Of a stretch of DNA of 64,000 nt, positions 35,848 through 46,703 are shown one piece after another. The notes beneath the pieces were generated by a model. That model saw only the letters and a program-made list of their open reading frames with translations, was not told the DNA's origin and did no database searches. Numbering within the stretch: position 1 is the first letter of the stretch; each line of letters begins with the position of its first letter. The translations under genes were made by a program, and so were the position numbers. The stretch is from the NCBI GenBank assembly GCA_015039465.1, contig MU130154.1:895275-959274 (forward strand), read 5' to 3'. The stretch comes from Phlegmacium glaucopus. Lineage: Eukaryota; Basidiomycota; Agaricomycetes; Agaricales; Cortinariaceae.

Positions 35848-38444
35848 TCAATACAGATACCGGTACCCTTTCCTCCTTTCCATAGCCTGCTCGAAGGTGA
35901 GCCCTTCCAACTTTGCTGCCTCTTCAACTCTTGTCTGATTCGCCCCTTCCATAGCTAGCTTCTCATCCTCGTCCATTATCTTATTTCTTCTTACGAGGAT
36001 TTGACGGATCACTAGAGCACGCTTTAAATATGAAACAAAAAACTATTGAAATCAATGCGCACCAAGGGATAACAGCGTACTAAAAACGAGTGCTGCCAGA
36101 CATATGGCCATTGACTGGTGGTATTTGGGACCCCAGGCTGATTTCCAGACATAAGAACCCATGCTTGAGAGCCAGGAGGATGAGAGTGGCCTTACGAGTC
36201 TGTAAAGATGGAGACTTACACATTACCGATAGTACCAAAACCATTCACGATCCCAATAGCTGCGGCACGTTTCCTAGAACAAAGGTCAATTTGAAATACG
36301 CGCCATTTTATGGCCTGGCTTACGCTGGAGGTCGTTGAATCGCATTTGAGACCCATACAAGCGTCATTGCGGACCCTTTTTTTCCAATAGAAGTCAGACC
36401 AACTGAGTAGGTACTCGAGGATACTGGTAAACACAACTTACCCACATACCCACACGCCATCAAGAATAGCGAGACATAACGTCCAGCTATTGAGAAAGTC
36501 GATAGTGCAATGATGAAACCTAGGATCGCCGCCCACCACCATCCTGCTATGTGGAAACACCGCTCTCCTGTTTTATCTACAATTTAAGGAGAAGAATAAG
36601 TGTTCGTCTATCTTTCTGAAAAATAAGTTTTTTTTACCTGCATGAAGTGCATTCAGGCAACAGAGAATCGACGCTATGATCCAAGGAGGTCTATACATTT
36701 AGTGGAATCAAGAAAAGCTTACGGCGCGAAGGATGTTGTCAAGACTTACGCTGCGAGAAGCAAAGTAACGGTAGTGTTGAACCCAAGGGTCTGTGTAAGC
36801 CTAAATCAAGTTATGATCAGTGTAAAATAAAAGGATGACCTGGTGAAGAGAACTTACGTTGGGAAATATTGGACAAAACTCAGACCCAATAGCTGTGATA
36901 TGACCATGATGGAGAATATAGATACTAGTGGGTCTTTGATGGCCATTATGAGTCCTTGAACTGGACTGGACAGGAAATATTCGTCAAGTTACACTCAAGA
37001 AGCAATCAAAGTAGACAGTGACCCACGAATCTTCGGCGTTGTCTTTATCTGCTTCGCCAGCATCTTCGGAAAGGCGGGCCTGTGCAAGTCGACGCTCGGC
37101 TGCATCCATCCATCGGGTATTGTGGGGCTGAAAAGAGGCTGGTTGGATATTGGGCAGAAATCATTTAAAAGAAGATCAGACATAATCTGGTAGCGTCCAC
37201 CTGCAAGTTATACATGAGGAAGAGTTGTTGGATGATATCATGAAAGGAGGAAACGTACATGCTATTTAATCCAATAAAAACCGTTATGGAACCCTATAAA
37301 TGGCGCTGAGTTATTGTTTCACAAAGCAAACACGGAAAAACAACAAGGGCTTGCCTCAATAATAAACAACCTGTTGCCCAAGATACGTTCAGTGGTACGT
37401 ATAATTGTAAAATTTTACTCACCATCGCCATGCTCGTATACCTCGCTTTCCTTCCATATTTGCGAGGATTCCAGCAGCCATGAGCTTAAATAGGGATAAA
37501 CCATTGAAATTCTCCTGGATGATGATAATATCGACCCACCGATCCAAATGCATTGGAAATAAGCAAGCCGGCGAATAGAATGGCAGATCTGAAGCCTAGC
37601 TCCTATGCGATACATAAACGAGGTATTCCACATGGCTGAGTATGAAGGAGTTACCTTTTTTGTATACCATCGGGAAAGCAGATAAATCGCTCCGGGATAG
37701 AAGGCAGATTCTGGCAAACCGATAAAAACACGGCAAGCGAGTATACCTGCGTAGTTTTTAGTTATCTGAGGATAGGACACATTGAATATTTAATATTTGA
37801 AAACTTTGAAATTGTCTTACTCCAGTTAAAGCACTCGTCACACCCCATAGAACCGTGCAGATACCGATGTATAGGGAAGGTCTGGTCGGCCGAAAACTCA
37901 GGGTTTGTTCCCTATGGTTTGTGATTCAACGTACCTGGAAACCTTGTTCAGGATCTAGATATTGAACAAGTTCGCGTCAGAAAAAAGGGCTTATGTATTA
38001 AAATGAATTACCATGTTCGACGGGATTTGAGTTGGGCAGTAGGACACGAACAAGATCGCAATCACTGTTGCATATTGAACATCTAATTAGTTGAGTATCA
38101 GCATAGTTAAGATGAGCAAGTGAACTTAGATAGAATCTACCGTTAATATGCAAGTCTTGTTGCATGCCCTTTAGTCGTGCAGTGGTCACTCCAGTGCGCT
38201 ACCAAAATATGAGTTACAAATGGTTTGACTCAGAAACAATATGAATGTGACTTACGTCGATATAATTCATGATGAAGATGATAAAAATAGTAGGAATGAG
38301 CCGCATATCTAGCTTTCGCACCAACATGCGTTCGGCCAACAATCGCTCTTGCGATCCAGGGACAGGCAGGCCTTCCTCGTCCTGAGGTGGTATAGTACTC
38401 TTCTGCGCAAAAACATCACCTGCCTCCTTCTCTTTTTCTGACAT
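35848..38444 (-). CDS. DAL5-family MFS transporter (copy C)
   Basis: Third paralogue, transcribed leftward. It starts at ATG 38444 (MSEKEKEAGDVFAQ) and ends GYRYLY with TGA at 35848-35850. It keeps NYIDRTGVTTARLKG, PTQIPSN, FSRPTRPSLYIG, ESAFYPGAIYLLSRWYTKK, ELGFRSAILFAGLLISNAFGS and PHNTRWMDAAERR. Its LVWVSNAIQRPPA and VNGFGTIGN are nearer to the family consensus than the A and B versions. The GC-AG intron has the better GCAAGC donor. It is intact by eye and probably the parental gene. Confidence 0.9.
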
Positions 38445-38752
38445 CCTTGTAATGGGAGCTATAGCGGGTCTGGAGTTATGAAAGAACCTTTGCCTGTTAC
38501 TAAAGCACTGTTCGCTCGTGGGGGAGAGCTTAGAGAAGGTAAGGTCGACAGAAGCCTGATGATATACTTATTTTTGCACGAGAAGACCTGGGCAAAGTTA
38601 CCCAAGGCCATTAATGTTGGAAAGGAAGCTGAAACAACTCCAAGATTAAGTGAAGCCGACTTCTTCGGCTCCTAATGCAAAAGCTGCCTTTAAACCAGAG
38701 ATAAACATCTGAACCACATGTTCAATGATGTGGTTTCTGTGCAAACATGACT

Positions 38753-39246
38753 TGTGGGTGAGGGCCATCGCTCCGCGTGGCATATACGAGTCCCTGCAAA
38801 TGAAATTACTGGTATTTTTATAGCGTCTTCGTGAGCATTGAGTTTCTTAAAGACGCCAGGGATTGACAGACAAAATGCGTTACCTTTGAAAGCCGCATCC
38901 GCTTATAAGAACGAGCCCCTAAAGGGGACTCATAACTTCAGGTGGACTATATTCATATAAGTTGTACCTATTGAAACAGTACAACTATTGGATAGTTAAT
39001 GAGATATTCGATAGTAGAGTATAAAGAGTACTAACCTCAGTCTCGAAATAATGGACTGAGGTACTAACTACAAAGTAGAAAGGAATATATACTCGAGGAT
39101 ACGAGTGAGTATCCGAGAGTGACGGCTTCATGGCTATAACCAAAGTAGTTAGTTACGATCATAGGTGAAAGACAAAGAATATAAGCGGAAGAAATGGAGA
39201 GATTTGAAATTATCGGAACGGCGTACGGTTTGTATTATTTCCAACA
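38753..39246. mobile_element. Unclassified 0.5-kb insertion between ZNHIT3-like gene and transporter C
   Basis: Units A and B have about 110 bp of simple flank here, whereas C has this unrelated block replacing it. It begins TGTGGGTGAG and ends TTCCAACA, so TG...CA ends like a solo LTR are possible, but no target duplication remains. It contains small hairpins (CCCCTAAAGGGG, and CCTCAGTC paired with GACTGAGG). Confidence 0.5.
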
Positions 39247-39257
39247 CCAACGCGGAT

Positions 39258-40027
39258 TCATCCCCGCCTCTTACATGCCTCGATAGCTTCTGCTAATTCC
39301 CGCAATGCAAGAACGTCGTCACTGAATTTTGGCGGATGAAGTTGGTCGTCAATTTCAGGAGCCGTAACACCCAGTGCTCTTTGAAGCGCTTCATCACGTT
39401 CAGAACCCCGTAATCTGTCGATGGAGGTCAATAGTTCAGGAAAACTCTTGTGTGTAAAGAAAAAATTTCGAATAATAGGCGATGTAGCTATAAATTAGGC
39501 GTTCAGAATTCCCGACCACATAAGAACGGCAAATGACCGATAGCTTCATACTGAGAAAGGTGGAGAGCCTTGGGGCCATTCTTCTTCAAGGGATCTGGAA
39601 ACGCAGATTCATCAGCCACATAAGGCCATTTGAGCGACGTCAGCGGGCGTAGAGGTGTGGGGCTGGTCACAGGAGGCTCTTCTTCCGATGCATTCTCGCT
39701 GGTGTCATCTGGAAAGGTGTTAGTAGCGAGACTTGCATGAGGTATCACAACTTTCCAACAGGCTTCGACGTGGTACATTGTGAATTACATGTTGTCTCTT
39801 TGAATTACTATGAGAATCTGGAATCGAGGACTTGTGAAGAAACACACTGGCACCTTTATGATTTTTATAACAGCTCACTGAACAACTACATCGACGCTTG
39901 AGCATCCCATTGAATTAAGAAGTTCATTGCGACGAACACACTAAGCAATCAGACACTGAGCACAGGTGTACTTGGGTGTCTGTTCTTTGCAAATTTGACA
40001 TTGTGGTCGTTTATATCGCGAGGTCAT
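39258..40027 (-). CDS. HIT-type zinc-finger protein, ZNHIT3/Hit1-like (copy C, altered C-terminus)
   Basis: ZNHIT3/Hit1 proteins help assemble box C/D snoRNPs. The start at 40027 gives MTSRYKRPQC, and splicing reconstitutes the full HIT finger CQICKEQTPKYTCAQC, LIAYCSVSCYKNHKETTC with eight metal ligands. Further exons supply NENASEEEPPVTSP, KWPYVADESAF and a helical C-terminus (SPIIRNFFFTHKSFPELLTSID, ALRELAEAIEA). Copy A preserves an original ending AAVRGGDESAFGLNWGE. In C a 2-nt loss changes this to CKRRG and stop (39258). The essential finger and helix remain, so it is probably functional. It is divergent from the peptidase, with 102 bp between start codons. Confidence 0.82.
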
Positions 40028-40129
40028 GGGACGAGCACAACCCTGAACAACCTTGATATAGCAATCTTATCTTCTTACCACCAACTATCATCCCAAGGCT
40101 TGCTTTTGTCTTCAAATTTAAATCTAAGA
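40028..40129. promoter_or_regulatory. Compact bidirectional promoter, ZNHIT3-like gene / M24 peptidase
   Basis: Only 102 bp lie between the two start codons, so both genes must share regulatory sequence. The interval is AT-rich (CAAATTTAAATCTAAG next to the peptidase ATG). The same interval travelled with the duplicated segments and is still recognisable at about 12590-12645 and 18290-18350. Confidence 0.6.
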
Positions 40130-42018
40130 ATGGTGTACCCAGGTTGATACCTTTCTGTACCTTACAAGACGGCCATCTTACAAAAAATTACAGCAAGCAA
40201 GCATGTCATCAAGACGCTTGAACTTCTTGTAGCTTCTCTACCTACCGCAGAACAAACCAAGGTGGGTTCTTGGAGAATTCTCATAAAGAACCATCCAATT
40301 TACTTGTTCAAAAGCCTCAAGTTCTCTTGCTAGCCGGAGAGGTCACAGGCTTTCGCAATGATACTGACCGCGAACTTGTATTCCGTCAAGAATCCAACTT
40401 CTATTACTTGTCTGGATGCAAAGTTCCTTCATCTTTCCTCCTGGCAGCATACAAGTCTGGGACTTCTCTGTCTAGCACGCCTTCTGTCGAACTCTTTATC
40501 CCAAAAGCTGAACTTGCAGACTTGATGTGGTCGGTGCCTCCGCCATCCCTCGAGACTGCAAGACAAATATATGATGCCACTAAGATCGATCACCCTGCTA
40601 CGCTCCCTGCTGCCATCGAGACCATCATAAAAACCCTTCCAGGAGCTTTGTTCCATACCCTCCCGAGAAACTCTCCACTCTTCCCCGTTCTTCCGGCAGA
40701 GTATACTCAGCAGGTGTTGTCGTCGGATGGTGCTGTTACTGATCTATATCTCCTCTCGGCTCTTCATCGTGCTCGATTAACCAAAGATGTTGATGAAATT
40801 GCAACCATTAAACATGCCAATGAAATTAGCTCTCGAGCTCATGAAGTTGTGATGCGAGTACTTGGCAAGGCGGTCAAGGGCAAGATCGAAAGTGAGGCAG
40901 GTGGAGTGGACAGGCCTCTCCTTCCTGGAGAGTGGCTAATTGAGAAAGAAGCTGAGGCAGAAGCTATCTTTGTTGCATCTTGCAGAAGAGAAGGGTCAGT
41001 ATCTTTTTTTATTAATTTGTGCTTCTCACCCGCCATAAATTTTCTCTCAAGATCCGTGCATCAAGCATACCTTCCAATTGTAGCTGCTTCCACTCGCGCA
41101 TCGACTCTTCATTATTGCTGTAACGATCGCGAATTTGCTTGGGGGCCTGTCAAGCCACATGATCACCATAATAAGAACGATTTTGCTCACGGACATTCGA
41201 AGGAGCTAAACCCACAGGTCCTTCTGATTGATGCTGGCTGCGAATGGGACTGCTACGCTTCGGATATCACTCGTACCATGCCTGTCGGTAACGGAGGCAA
41301 ATTTACTCCTGAAGCACGAGCTATTTATGAACTTGTTCTCGAAATGCAAAAGGTAAAGAAGGCTTACCTGTTCTGTAGTAGACGTTGGTCATGATTTTAT
41401 ACCCTTTACAGCAATCGTTTAACATAATCAAACCCGGTCTTCATTGGGACGCTGTACAGCTTATCTGCCATCGCACCCTCGTGAAAGGCTTTCAGAAGCT
41501 TGGAATTTTTAAGTCCCCTGACGCAGTAGGCTCAGGATCTTGGAACTCAGAGGAGGCTATCCTCGCTTCCGGCGTATCTTCTGCGTTCTTTCCCCATGGT
41601 GTTGGCCATTCCCTTGGTATGGATGTACACGATGTACCCAGTGCTAGTAAACCTCCGATCAACAACACTATTGGTGGTGTTACCCTGGGGCATGAAAGTT
41701 TCTATACTTACCTGAGATTGAGATTGCCCTTGGAAGCAGGGATGGTTGTTGTAAGCTATTCACCCACTCTAAACATCATCATGATCATTTTTTTTTGGGA
41801 TGTAGACGGTTGAACCAGGCATCTACTTCTCACCCCATCTCTTGGCGGCTGTACGAGATTCGAAGCATATCAATCATGATATCCTCAAGAAATACGAACT
41901 AGTCGGTGGTGTTAGAATCGAGGATGTCGTTCTAGTTACTGGAGATGGTTATCAAAATCTGACTACCGTAAGGAGTGATGTTGATTGGATCGAATCTGTC
42001 TGCTCTGGAAATGCTTAA
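40130..42018 (+). CDS. Xaa-Pro aminopeptidase / prolidase-type M24B metallopeptidase
   Basis: Cytosolic-type dinuclear metallopeptidase that removes residues before proline. A tiny exon 1 (40130-40142, M-V-Y-P) splices to 40194-40261 (ASKHVIKTLELLVASLPTAE) and then to PQVLLLAGEVTGFRNDTDREL and FRQESNFYYLSGC, the aminopeptidase P N-domain. The pita-bread catalytic domain shows all five metal ligands. These are the two Asp of DAGCEWDCYASDITRTMP, the His in FFPHGVGHSLGMDVHD, the Glu in TVEPGIYFS, and the Glu in GGVRIEDVVL. It ends ESVCSGNA at 42018. No lesion found. Size (about 500 residues) is normal. Confidence 0.92.
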
Positions 42019-42916
42019 ATTCTCTTAATCGACCACGGTGGGCGTCATCTGGATGTATTCATCTCGTGTCGCTAATTACGCTCTGTTCATGATTCTTTCG
42101 ATAAAATAGTTCAATTCCTGACACCTCTTGGAAGTAATGCTCCTATCGCTTCGACTGTTGACTGCAGTCATACACCGGACAGTGGGACAGCGAAATTAAA
42201 TCGGCGTCGGAATGCAGCCTGAGCACATATAGTGAATCGACAAATCGGGCTTGGCAGGCATTAGGATACAGCCTGTATGTATATATCAACAGAGCAATAT
42301 TCATGCACTATATGTGATGTTTAACCTTAGGATCTGAGAACCGGTAGGAAATTTGTCTATCAGTGAATAACCAGTCACGTTCACGTCACTAGGCACACTT
42401 AATCAGGAACTGAAGGTCTTTCTAATTTGAGGAGTAGAACGTGGGTCTAAACAAATTACGGACAAAAATGATACTATGGTTCTGGAATACCTCATTTTGT
42501 GTGCTTTTGACCAGTGTTCTGGGTGTACACGCATGATTTTCAGGACAAGGACGTATTTATCAATAGATATTCAATGAACACATGCATTGGTAGTATATAT
42601 AGGGCACAAGAGAAAAAGCCAACTGTCCCACTGACCAGTGTATGACTCGTACCGTTTGATGATCGTTGTAACGGCTAAGCATGGGTAGCGGTTACATTCA
42701 ATCCGACGATGAGTAAAAATAAAGCAGGTACAAATCACTGCAGACAATGATGTACTACTGTTCTGCGCTATATTTTCTATCTCTACGTTCGATAAATGGG
42801 AGCAGAAAAATCCACGGAGGATAAAATGTTGCACTGTCCTATGATAAATATAAGTAGATCCATGCCGACAGTCCAGACATATAGATTAGAAATCCGTCGA
42901 CGAGAGCTAGTCTTAT
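42019..42916. other. Intergenic region between convergent genes
   Basis: The 3' flanks of the peptidase and the aspartic protease. The frame at 42571-42834 has no recognisable protein character. No repeat was seen. Confidence 0.5.
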
Positions 42917-44869
42917 TTAAAGGCAGAGCATGATGACAGCGGTAAATGCTGTCGAAAGCATCAAGAATGCAGAGACTGGCATTGTCATAGTAGCGCCTGA
43001 ACCTGAGGGAAAGATAAGAACAAAAGCTGGCCCGCAGAAAAAGAGACATACTGGAGGTCCCTGTACTAGAAGCAGCGGGACCTGAAGCAGGAGTGCCTAA
43101 GACCGTAGGAAGCGTGAGTACAGAGGAACTCGACGCCGGCACAGAGGCTCCCGCACCTGATCCACCGGCTACGGCAGACAATTGGGCGAATCCAACAGAG
43201 CCAGGTGTGGCACGGTACACCGAGTATACATTTTTCTAAAAACCAAAAAAAAAATGAGATGTGTATGGAGCGAAAGTGAATCAAGTGATGTGCGGTCTGG
43301 AGAATGATGAGGTAACAGACGGCTGACACGAACCAGGAACGTATCTCCAACAACCCAGCCGGGGTTACCGGAGCCCGGTGGAATAGAGATGCCTTGGCTA
43401 AGGTCAAAGATGGCGCCAGCGCATTGAGTGCTTCCTCGAGTGTCCGGACCAGTATTCATGTCTATGGGGTTAATTGGCCACAATTTTCCTCCAAAGGACA
43501 TAGACACGGAAACTTGGGTACTACAGGCTAAGCAACGCCAACAGATTAACATCGATAGAAAAAGGTGGAACCCGACGGCCAACTACGTACGGAATGTAAA
43601 GAATCCGGGATTCGCGGTCGAGGGAGCAGAACCTGGAATAGCACTGTAAAGAGCGGCAACATCAGCGGTGGGTCCTCCGATGAGAGTGGTCCCTGTGTCG
43701 ATAGCGGACACAGCATTATCTCCACCCGAGACTGGCACCGATTTGCCATTGGCGGTGAGCCCTGACAAAGATTTGAGCACGACAGACTACGTGTTGTTCA
43801 CACAGAATACTCACCGTTGAGAGTTAATAGCCAAAAAGTAGGTTCACCCGCAGGCATATTGTTGAACTCAATTTCACCAGTGAAAAGTGTTGAGTTTGTG
43901 CCACCGAGGGTGAGAACTCCTCCAGGCTCCAAATTTTGAGCCCCAGTGGAATCGCGTGTTAGCCAGAACGCCATTTCTGGAGCGGAAAGTAAATTATTGT
44001 TTATAAGGGCCTGCCAGAACGGTAGTGCTCCTGTGCTTGCAAGAGACTGGAAGGCCAAGCCCATCAGACCTGATACCGGGGCATCCACGAGACCGGTTGT
44101 CATTGCGTCAACGGACACTGGAGAGTGGTCAATGAGGCAAAAAGAACGAATATTAAAAGAAATGGATAATTACAAAATGTTTGAGCTGAAACTGTGAAAC
44201 CACCCATAGTAACTGTATCCGAACCGAGAACACCGCGCACTGCACCAGATCCATAGAGGATGCTTATTTCTGGGTCAGCTGCAGTTGATGTTACTGATAC
44301 TGATTTGAATGTGGATGATGTAGAGGTGTCAAAGATGGGGGATCCACTAGGGCAAGTACGACAATTTTGGCCGGGTAACCATAAATCGGAAGACCCTGTG
44401 TCGAGAACGACGCTAAATGTCTGTGGCCTGTAAGATGAGATGCAATATTAGAATATGTATCGGAGCAATGGACTTCCAGGGGCATGCAATTCGATAAGGA
44501 ACGAAAGCATGCATAGGTTGAAGCAAAGAAAATGTGTAACTTACGGTGTACCAATGGTCATGGTAGTAACGTAGCTAGCATCTCCATCCTATACTTGTGA
44601 TGAGTTGACATGAAACGAGGGAAATAACAATGCCGATAGACCTGGTCAATCAGGGGTATTCCAGCAACAGAAGCTCGTCTGTTTGAGTGCGGAGCAAACG
44701 CTGGTTGTATATAGTGATATTTGGTTCGTAGTCTGTCTGCTTCTACACAGCGGCGATCTGATGTACCGTTCACCGTTCGAGTTCGACGAAGTATAGGGAT
44801 ATGTAGAGTCTGCGCAAGAGAGATAATGGGGAAAAACAAAAGAGCGAAAGCAAGGTAGGCAGGAGCCAT
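42917..44869 (-). CDS. Secreted aspartic protease, pepsin (A1) family, possibly GPI-anchored
   Basis: Starts MAPAYLAFALLFFPIISLAQT, a signal peptide, followed by a propeptide. FSVVLDTGSSDLWLPGQNC holds the first catalytic Asp, ILYGSGAVRGVLGSDTV the flap region, and NAVSAIDTGTTLIGGP the second catalytic Asp. GLMGLAFQSLASTGALPFWQAL and WVVGDTFLKNVYSVY are further family blocks. After the catalytic domain come a Ser/Ala/Pro-rich linker (VPASSSSVLTLPTV) and a hydrophobic end (FLMLSTAFTAVIMLCL), consistent with cell-wall or membrane attachment. Multiple short introns, no defect noticed. Stop at 42917-42919. Confidence 0.92.
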
Positions 44870-45290
44870 GGAAGTGGTCGTTAGGAGTAGGCGTGCTTAT
44901 AAACTATGAACAAAAGTTGTGTGACCTGTTGTATTGCTGCGGCTGTTCGGTCACAATTGCCAAGCAGACTGTTCGTTGCCGCACTTCACCGATTCAATTA
45001 AATTAAATGTCATTCACAACAGGTGGTTTATTTCTTTCACCACACTCTTATCTGGAAGATAGCATCACGGCACTGAGACTTGGACAACACAGCCCACTCT
45101 AGTGCGAATATACTAAGTATTACAGGCATGTTGGTTAAAATTAACATTCAGACTCCGCCAGGTCAAGCAGAGCACGCGGATCTCAGAGGCTTGGCGGTAT
45201 GACATGATGCACTTCCAGAACTTGCTCTATAAAAACGTTTGAGGACCTTCAACTGGCTCAAATTCAATTTCAATGAATGACGGTCAGCGT
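44870..45290. other. Upstream region of the aspartic protease
   Basis: Non-coding; presumably contains the protease promoter. No distinctive motif was seen. Confidence 0.4.
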
Positions 45291-45299
45291 TTTCTAAAT

Positions 45300-46060
45300 T
45301 CTAATGTCGCTTGGGGGTTACATCGCCCAAGTTAGTGGATGACTTTCCTAATGAAATAATTTCAAATATTAAGGCACTACTTAGGATTCAAGCCCAGGCC
45401 TCAGGAGAGCTCTGGAGCCGTTCGCTTAGTGACCAAGGGCTAATCCTAACCTTAGGATCAATTTATTCTCGCAGTCAAGCGATTTCCTGGCCCAAAAGTC
45501 TCTCGTGCAAGAAGTTATTGACGCAGCTGGCGGCCACACGTGTATTTTCTTTGCCGAAATTTCACTGTGAGATTGAATGCCAGGGTTATTGATCTGTATG
45601 GACCGATGGATACAAGGTATCGGTTATGTGGCCAAATTCATCATTCTCGAGAACTTTATCTCACTCAGTTATTAAATTCTGTCTAGCCATCATGTTCCTA
45701 CTTGTGAATATTGTTTTTGCAAGACAAATGATATTTAGGATTTATTTTGGGTTTCGTGTGAATTTAACGCAAATATAAGGCCGACTAACTAATTAGGAAG
45801 ACATTTTCCCATACTCATGCTGCGATGCAAGTTGCTGAGTGCGGCAACGATCTGGTTGATGAAGACATACGTGATTAGCCACTGGAATCTAACGCTGCTC
45901 GCCTACTTCGAAATGAACGACGAAAACCCTCCTGAAATTATCTCACTCCCAATCTTCCGCCCTGAACAGCCAAGCATTTGTTACCAAAAAGGGTCTTAGT
46001 AACCCGAAGCTGATTGGGAGAGAAAGCTTACCTGGGGTGAGGCAAGATCACGTTGATTCC
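45300..46060 (+). pseudogene. Relic of a DDE transposase 3' end
   Basis: In shifting frames the region reads fragments such as FLAQKSLVQEVI followed by an AAG...CIFF and HCE...-like order. This recalls the catalytic end of basidiomycete Tc1-like DDE transposases (an AQKSLVQEVIEAAGH, then HCELNFIE pattern, recalled from family knowledge). Stops and frame changes are frequent, so it is dead. The stretch 45817-45999 may be an extension of the same relic, but I cannot show that. Confidence 0.45.
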
Positions 46061-46096
46061 CTCCAATTTTCGAATACCGCCATATTTAGTTCTTTA

Positions 46097-46701
46097 CAGC
46101 CAAATGCAAAACCCTAGACAGTTTTTGAATTTCCCGCCCGTGCGCCCGTGTTTATATAAACAACTGCTTTTGGTAAGTCAGGAAGTCATTTGCTCTTTTT
46201 GGCAATGAGTCGAGGTGTCTGTGGAGCATTGGTGGGGCTGCTGCTCCACCAGTAATTGTAGTTAGAATGGCGGTCTATTCTGTTATGGGCAACTATCACT
46301 ATATTCCAAAAGCGCAGAAGCAGCTTATCTTGACCATGTCCTTACGTGGGATGAAGCCAGCTCAGATTGAGCAAGCCACAGGGATCGGTGAAAGGGCTAT
46401 TTATCGAATAAAATGTAATTGGAAATCTACTGGGAGTCCTGTCAGAGAATCTCTGGAATCTCTTTATACTCATTGGTGCCAGGGTCGATGGCAAGAACAT
46501 AGACTATGACATAGTGTTGGTATGCAAGAGTAGTAACGGTGGATTCAACTCAATGCACGGTGTACAAGCGATGGAGGGAGCTTGGTGCCGTCGAAGGGTT
46601 ACTCCACAGCTTGCGTCATTGCTACCAAAAGCAGATGTTTACACAAACACGGGCGCACGGGCGGGAAATTCAAAAACTGTCTAGGGTTTTGCATTTGGCT
46701 G
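46097..46701. mobile_element. 605-bp Tc1/mariner-type element with truncated transposase
   Basis: The ends CAGCCAAATGCAAAACCCTA and its reverse complement are long inverted repeats (over 60 bp, running through GCCCGTGCGCCCGTGTTT), flanked by TA on each side (46095-46096, 46702-46703). The interior keeps only the N-terminal DNA-binding part of a transposase. Similar end architecture links it to the 363-bp MITE at 17147. Confidence 0.92.
46267..46509 (+). pseudogene. N-terminal helix-turn-helix fragment of a Tc1-like transposase
   Basis: HYIPKAQKQLILTMSLRGMK followed by PAQIEQATGIGERAIYRIKC is a helix-turn-helix of the kind found at the start of mariner-superfamily transposases. The frame closes after 80 residues and no DDE catalytic region follows inside the element. 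It is a deletion derivative that could at most bind terminal repeats. Confidence 0.75.
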
Positions 46702-46703
46702 TA

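Larger units (their letters stand above)
35640..40183 (-). repeat. Inverted third copy (C) of the transporter segment
   Basis: On the minus strand this region runs, in the same order as units A and B, from peptidase exon 1 through the ZNHIT3-like gene to the transporter and its 3' flank (AACAAGAAGCACTRAGGAC near 35810). It lacks the GH92 leader, and unlike A and B it is attached to the entire peptidase gene. A unique insertion lies at 38753-39246. Confidence 0.88.

Noticed and set aside
40183..40270. M24 peptidase apparently beheaded by the copy C breakpoint
   Set aside because: A 13-bp first exon at 40130-40142 splices in frame to 40194 and restores the expected start, so the gene is intact.
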